NCBI GenBank assembly: GCA_038230975.1 | Contig: JBBRMF010000226.1 | Coordinates: 1-8,608 of the forward strand | DNA length: 8,608 bases | From: JANXVV01 sp038230975 | GTDB lineage: Bacteria; Planctomycetota; Phycisphaerae; Tepidisphaerales; Tepidisphaeraceae | Direction: 5' to 3' | In this document: positions 5,856 through 8,608 of the stretch, piece by piece | How the letters are laid out: each line of letters opens with the position of its first letter | Numbering within the stretch: the stretch's first letter is position 1 | Notes under the pieces: generated by a model | Database searches by the model: none | Told to the model about the DNA's origin: nothing | The model's input: only the letters and a program-made list of their open reading frames with translations | Translations under genes and position numbers: made by a program

Positions 5856-6770
5856 ATGTTCACTCAACTCAGTTCATTAAAACGCTGGCATTGGCTGGTG
5901 ATCTCGATACTCATCGGGATCGCGCTCGCTACCATCGCCACGCCCAAGGCGATCGATCTGCGCACCGAATACGGGGACGCCCGCAACAGCCAGAAGGATT
6001 TTGAAAATGCCTTGGTTCGAGAAATCGAAGGTAGACGGCGGTTCAAAAACATCGTCGTCCATCGTCAATCCGTGCCCAATCCGGCCGGTGGAGATCGAAA
6101 TGTCTGGATCGTGAGCGGTCTGTACTGTTCCAACGTTCCGGAGGCTGGCGATGGGAAACTTCACTGGAAGCCTTCTTTCTTCGTCGCTGACGAACCGTAT
6201 CGACCGGCCAATGATCTATCCATATTTCTCGGCCATGTTTCAGAGGCGAACATCTCTAAATTCGAGAAGGTTCCAAACCCAACCGTCCTGGATTTTCTGC
6301 AACTGTTAGGAGAAACCAGCGCGGTGAAATACAGCCATGCCTGGTGGCGCAGTTACGCGGCTCAATTGTGGTTCGTAGGTTCCCTCGCGATGATCGGCAT
6401 TGTCTGGCCGACCGCGATCGACCTGATTGTATTTGGCCGACTCATCCGCCCGCGCGAGGAAAAAGGGACGGATCTGAAACCGTCTCCAACGGTGCATAAA
6501 CCAGCGAAACAGGAATTAACGGCTGACGACCGCGCCAAGTTACAAGCGCTGGATGATGCGATGGAAGCCAATCTAAAAGCAGGCGCTACAGCTCACGCAT
6601 CACCCGCTCCGGCAGCCGTCGCAACGCCGGTGAAACAACTTGGCAGCGAAGCGTTGGTAGCAGTTCCCGCCGCCCCGCAAGCACCGCGCGCATACGGGGC
6701 CGGGGCTGGTGATTTTTATCCCACCGAACAGAAGTCGAAATCCAAATCCAAATCCAAGCCGAAGTCTTAA
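5856..6770 (+). CDS. Two-pass membrane protein of unknown function with Lys-Ser tail
   Basis: I do not recognise a named family. The 304 residues show an N-terminal membrane helix (about 12-29, WLVISILIGIALATIA), a soluble domain (30-165) with FENALVREIEGRRRFKNIVVHRQ, WIVSGLYCSN and FFVADEPYRP, then a second helix (about 169-193, LWFVGSLAMIGIVWPTAIDL). A low-complexity Ala/Pro-rich tail of about 110 residues follows, ending in alternating Lys-Ser (293-304). With two helices the middle domain would lie on the opposite side from both termini, probably outside, with the basic tail in the cytoplasm. GGAA at 5845-5848, 7 nt before the ATG, supports this start. It lies 48 nt after the pseudopilin and probably shares its transcript. 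The soluble domain reads like conserved protein, so it is unlikely to be spurious. Confidence 0.82.
   Translation: MFTQLSSLKRWHWLVISILIGIALATIATPKAIDLRTEYGDARNSQKDFENALVREIEGRRRFKNIVVHRQSVPNPAGGDRNVWIVSGLYCSNVPEAGDGKLHWKPSFFVADEPYRPANDLSIFLGHVSEANISKFEKVPNPTVLDFLQLLGETSAVKYSHAWWRSYAAQLWFVGSLAMIGIVWPTAIDLIVFGRLIRPREEKGTDLKPSPTVHKPAKQELTADDRAKLQALDDAMEANLKAGATAHASPAPAAVATPVKQLGSEALVAVPAAPQAPRAYGAGAGDFYPTEQKSKSKSKSKPKS
6732..6758 (+). repeat. Short AAATCC-type hexamer repeat encoding a Lys-Ser tail
   Basis: AAATCC occurs three times in tandem (6738-6755), flanked by the variant AAGTCG (6732-6737) and by AAG (6756-6758). It encodes alternating Lys and Ser at the end of the membrane protein. The unit is six bases, so changes in copy number keep the frame and would only lengthen or shorten the basic tail. 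Confidence 0.7.
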
Positions 6771-6778
6771 AGCGCATT

Positions 6779-7537
6779 TTATTTCTGAACCGGCACCAAT
6801 ACCGTATCCGTTGCATCCACCGGTGAACTGCCGAACGCACCGGTTTTCGTCGTATAGATATTATCTTTATTGATGCCGCAGTCGTTCTCCCGCTTCCACT
6901 CGACATGGCTGTCCGCGAAGAGGACGTTCTGCCCTTCATCCTCATGGTTCTTCGAGTTTTCGCTGAACGTACCGGGGTTCAGGTCAGCCGCGAGTACGAA
7001 TCGGGGACTGATGTGATTGTTCAGTGCGTACCCTTTCGCAACCGCCGCTGCGTCTGGGTAAGGATTTGCGTAACTGTACCCAAGGTTCTTGCGGTAGTCG
7101 GTGAAGTTTGAGCGGTTCCGGATATTCGGCGCTTTATCCGCTTCAAAGGCATTCACGTCGTTGTACGGGCACATGAAAATCATCGGCAAAACATCCTGCG
7201 TCCGAATAAGCAGGAAAATGGCAGCCGTCACGTCATTCGGCTGCACACCCCCGGCACCAAATGGATCAACCGCATCCGGGCTTGTGCCTTCGGTCAGTGG
7301 CGCACCGGGAATGTATGTCGTGCGCGGGTATTGGCCATGGTTTTCATTGGAATACAGCACCAACGACTGCCCAAACTGCCGGATGTTCGAGGCACATTTT
7401 ACTTTTAGCGCGCTTTCCCTGGCCTTCTCCAATGCCGGGAGAAGGATGGCCATCAATACTGCGATAATTCCGATCACTACGAGCAGTTCGATCAACGAAA
7501 ACCCCAACCTCGTGGCGATGCGATCACATTTCTTCAT
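6779..7537 (-). CDS. Second pseudopilin-like protein with prepilin N-terminus
   Basis: 252 residues with a short basic leader MKKCDRIATRLG, cleavage after G12, and F13 SLIELLVVIGIIAVLMAILLPAL with Glu at mature position 5 (E17). The helix runs into KARESALKVKCASNIRQFGQSL, the usual start of the globular domain in planctomycete DUF1559-like pseudopilins, followed by NENHGQYPRT. Near the C-terminus HEDEGQNVLFADSHVEW (198-214) is a variant of the H-X9-DG motif with one extra residue and Ser for Gly. It is expected to be inserted in the inner membrane, cleaved by prepilin peptidase and exposed outside. It is tail to tail with the membrane protein (8 bp between stops) and divergent from the hydrolase gene. 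It shares only the N-terminal and C-terminal motifs with the forward pseudopilin, so it is not a recent duplicate. No strong Shine-Dalgarno precedes the ATG; the ideal leader length supports this start. Confidence 0.88.
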   Translation of the reverse strand: MKKCDRIATRLGFSLIELLVVIGIIAVLMAILLPALEKARESALKVKCASNIRQFGQSLVLYSNENHGQYPRTTYIPGAPLTEGTSPDAVDPFGAGGVQPNDVTAAIFLLIRTQDVLPMIFMCPYNDVNAFEADKAPNIRNRSNFTDYRKNLGYSYANPYPDAAAVAKGYALNNHISPRFVLAADLNPGTFSENSKNHEDEGQNVLFADSHVEWKRENDCGINKDNIYTTKTGAFGSSPVDATDTVLVPVQK

Positions 7538-7594
7538 CCAGGCAGCGTATCACGCGTTTGTGAAAACAACGTGAAACCGGAGATCGTGCATCGA

Positions 7595-7612
7595 TTTACT
7601 TCCTGAGGTAAA
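7595..7612. promoter_or_regulatory. Imperfect dyad TTTACTTCCTGAGGTAAA
   Basis: The two halves pair at 7 of 8 arm positions (T7600 against G7608 is the mismatch) around a 2-bp centre. It lies 58 bp upstream of the hydrolase start and just before the AT-rich box at 7621, a plausible position for an operator. Confidence 0.3.
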
Positions 7613-7656
7613 GTGGACGATTTAATAGAAGAAGGCTTGGCCTAAAACCTACTGTC

Positions 7657-7661
7657 GGAAG
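7657..7661 (+). promoter_or_regulatory. Ribosome binding site of the hydrolase gene
   Basis: GGAAG lies 8 nt before ATG 7670, a good spacing that supports this start. Confidence 0.55.
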
Positions 7662-7669
7662 AAAAACTC

Positions 7670-8455
7670 ATGATTATTAAAGACAGTGAAGTCGTCGATT
7701 TGCAAACCCCGACCGGGCCAATGCGGACTTATATTTTCCGACCCGTCGCCGGCGGAAAATATCCCGCACTGATTTTGTTTTCCGAAATCTTTCAGGTGAC
7801 CGGTCCGATTCGCCGCACGGCAGCCATGCTCGCCGGTCATGGGTATATTGTTGCTGTTCCAGAGGTGTATCATGAACTGGAACCGCGCGGGAGTGTCATT
7901 CCCTACGATGGTGGCGGGGCGGATCGAGGCAATGCGCACAAGATTGCCAAAGAGCTTTCAGCGTATGACGCAGACGCGCGGGCGCTGATCGACCATCTCC
8001 AATCCCGCGCCGATTGCACGGGTAAATTGGGCTGCGCGGGCATTTGCCTCGGAGGGCACCTTTCGTTCCGATGCGCCATGAATCCCGAAATTCTGGCGGC
8101 CACCTGTTTTTACGGAACCGACATCCACAAGCGCGGACTCGGAAAAGGGAAAAACGATAATTCCCTCGACCGCATTCCTGAAATTAAAGCGGAACTGCTG
8201 ATGATCTGGGGCCGGCAAGATCCACATATCCCCATCGAAGGCCGCCAACTCATCTACAACACGCTCTCCACCGCGGGGACGACATTCACCTGGCACGAGT
8301 TTAACGGCCAACACGCTTTCCTGCGCGACGAAGGGCCGCGCTATGACCCGGAACTCGCCCGCACTTGCTATGGCTTAGCACTTGGCCTCTTCCATCGAAA
8401 GCTCGGTCAAGGTGATCTCTCCACGGCAACCGGAGCCACAGAATCGCGACACTAG
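7670..8455 (+). CDS. Dienelactone hydrolase family protein
   Basis: Cytoplasmic alpha/beta-hydrolase of 261 residues, the family that opens dienelactones to maleylacetate in chloroaromatic breakdown but also has many members with unknown esters as substrate. The triad is visible: nucleophile C126 in GICLGGH (124-130), D184 in GRQDPHIP (181-188) and H215 in NGQHAFLRDEG. E39 in FSEIFQVTGPIRR corresponds to the Glu that interacts with the nucleophilic Cys in the Pseudomonas enzyme. HGYIVAVPEVYHELEP is also typical. It is somewhat longer than the classical enzyme, through the insert 75-95 and a polar C-terminal tail after LALGLFHRKL. No chloroaromatic pathway gene is near, so the substrate is open. 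The last two codons (CAC TAG) fall inside the right arm of the 68-bp inverted repeat, so the extreme C-terminus may have been altered by whatever made the repeat. Confidence 0.93.
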   Translation: MIIKDSEVVDLQTPTGPMRTYIFRPVAGGKYPALILFSEIFQVTGPIRRTAAMLAGHGYIVAVPEVYHELEPRGSVIPYDGGGADRGNAHKIAKELSAYDADARALIDHLQSRADCTGKLGCAGICLGGHLSFRCAMNPEILAATCFYGTDIHKRGLGKGKNDNSLDRIPEIKAELLMIWGRQDPHIPIEGRQLIYNTLSTAGTTFTWHEFNGQHAFLRDEGPRYDPELARTCYGLALGLFHRKLGQGDLSTATGATESRH

Positions 8456-8517
8456 TCCTTAAACAAGCGAATTGCCTGCGTTTCAATTTTCGTTGGCGAT
8501 AGGCGCATTGCAAGCTT
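8450..8517 (-). repeat. Right arm of the 68-bp perfect inverted repeat
   Basis: Exact reverse complement of 1-68. It starts with the C of the last sense codon of the hydrolase gene and ends with AAGCTT (8512-8517), the same hexamer that opens the window. Sequence on both sides differs from the left arm as far as can be checked. On the minus strand it encodes the same 21-residue C-terminus as positions 1-66. Confidence 0.95.
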
Positions 8518-8562
8518 GAATGCTTGTTCAACTTCGCTTTCATTCTGGATTTCTTCACTCCA
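8452..8562 (-). pseudogene. Fragmentary minus-strand coding frame converging on the hydrolase
   Basis: Between TGA at 8563-8565 and TAG at 8452-8454 the minus strand is open for 36 codons (starts WSEEIQNESEVEQAF, ends AIRLFKD) with no start codon before the Met in the shared 21-residue part. Upstream of the TGA the same frame is open to the window edge (DDVGVRTLRSAAEA). It may be the C-terminal end of a gene from beyond 8608 broken by a nonsense TGA, or a 3' fragment left by a rearrangement. No family is recognised, and chance is possible. Its TAG overlaps the TAG of the hydrolase on the opposite strand within ACTAGT. Confidence 0.3.
8505..8523. repeat. Near-palindrome centred on AAGCTT at the repeat edge
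   Basis: GCATTGCAAGCTTGAATGC reads as GCATT/AATGC around CAAG/CTTG with one bulged G (8510). Its centre is the AAGCTT that ends the right repeat arm and begins the window. The stretch 8518-8608 outside the repeat holds no recognised gene except the fragmentary minus-strand frame. Confidence 0.5.
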
Positions 8563-8608
8563 TCAGGCTTCCGCGGCGGATCGGAGCGTCCTTACTCCGA
8601 CATCATCT

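Larger units (their letters stand above)
7538..7669. promoter_or_regulatory. Divergent intergenic region between pseudopilin and hydrolase
   Basis: These 132 bp separate two divergent starts and must hold at least the promoter of the hydrolase and probably that of the pseudopilin. I see an imperfect dyad at 7595-7612 and an AT-rich TTTAATAG at 7621-7628 that could be a -10 region toward the hydrolase, but no convincing -35 partner. Confidence 0.4.

Noticed and set aside
6819..6848. ACCGGT...ACCGGT hairpin followed by TTTT, as a terminator for the membrane-protein operon
   Set aside because: Stem of only 6 bp with a 14-nt loop, and it lies inside the coding sequence of the minus-strand pseudopilin; ACCGGT is self-palindromic, so pairing is expected by chance.
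8301..8558. 85-codon minus-strand ORF starting GTG and crossing the right repeat arm
   Set aside because: Two thirds of it is antisense to the hydrolase; the very basic composition and lack of any motif suggest chance. The other minus frame (8452-8562) is the more protein-like one.
8563..8565. TGA read as tryptophan
   Set aside because: TGA terminates the frames at 4791 and 5805 at sensible protein ends, so the standard code applies.
1..8608. CRISPR array, tRNA or rRNA gene, insertion sequence
   Set aside because: No regularly spaced repeats, no tRNA or rRNA consensus stretches, and no transposase or integrase coding sequence was seen on either strand.

Overview
The window looks like chromosomal DNA of a PVC-group bacterium, most likely Planctomycetota close to Phycisphaerae; Verrucomicrobiota is the main alternative. 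I infer this from gene style, not from a database match. The signs are an ECF-like sigma factor carrying a membrane segment and carboxypeptidase-regulatory-like sandwiches, pseudopilins of the LLVVIGIIALLIALLMPAL type with a C-terminal VLF.D.HVE motif, and an exonuclease VII large subunit with a planctomycete-like N-terminus. No rRNA, tRNA, transposase, phage gene or CRISPR array is visible.

Layout. Positions 1-66 read as the last 21 codons plus stop of a gene entering from the left. A short intergenic region with two dyads follows, then xseA (209-1789). Next comes a forward block: an ECF-like sigma factor fused to a membrane segment and sandwich domains (1863-3257), an in-frame TAA, and the rest of the same reading frame (3258-4793) with a cysteine-less thioredoxin-like domain and a discoidin-like C-terminus. 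A pseudopilin (4806-5807) follows after 12 nt, then a two-pass membrane protein of unknown function (5856-6770). A second pseudopilin (6779-7537) lies on the minus strand, tail to tail with the membrane protein. A 132-bp divergent gap separates it from a dienelactone-hydrolase-family gene (7670-8455).

How the genes may work together. The close spacing of the sigma/sandwich gene, pseudopilin and membrane protein suggests a co-transcribed cell-envelope unit: a membrane-tethered sigma factor with a probably extracytoplasmic sensory half, next to a surface or secretion protein processed by prepilin peptidase. That link is inference from spacing. xseA and the hydrolase look like ordinary housekeeping or metabolic genes.

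Two things do not fit an ordinary reading. One in-frame TAA splits an otherwise open frame of 977 codons in the middle of a sandwich domain. Also, the first 68 bp of the window recur as an exact reverse complement at 8450-8517, starting in the last two codons of the hydrolase gene. The repeat starts exactly at a HindIII-type AAGCTT on the left and ends at an ACTAGT palindrome; it may be a true inverted duplication or an assembly/amplification fold-back.
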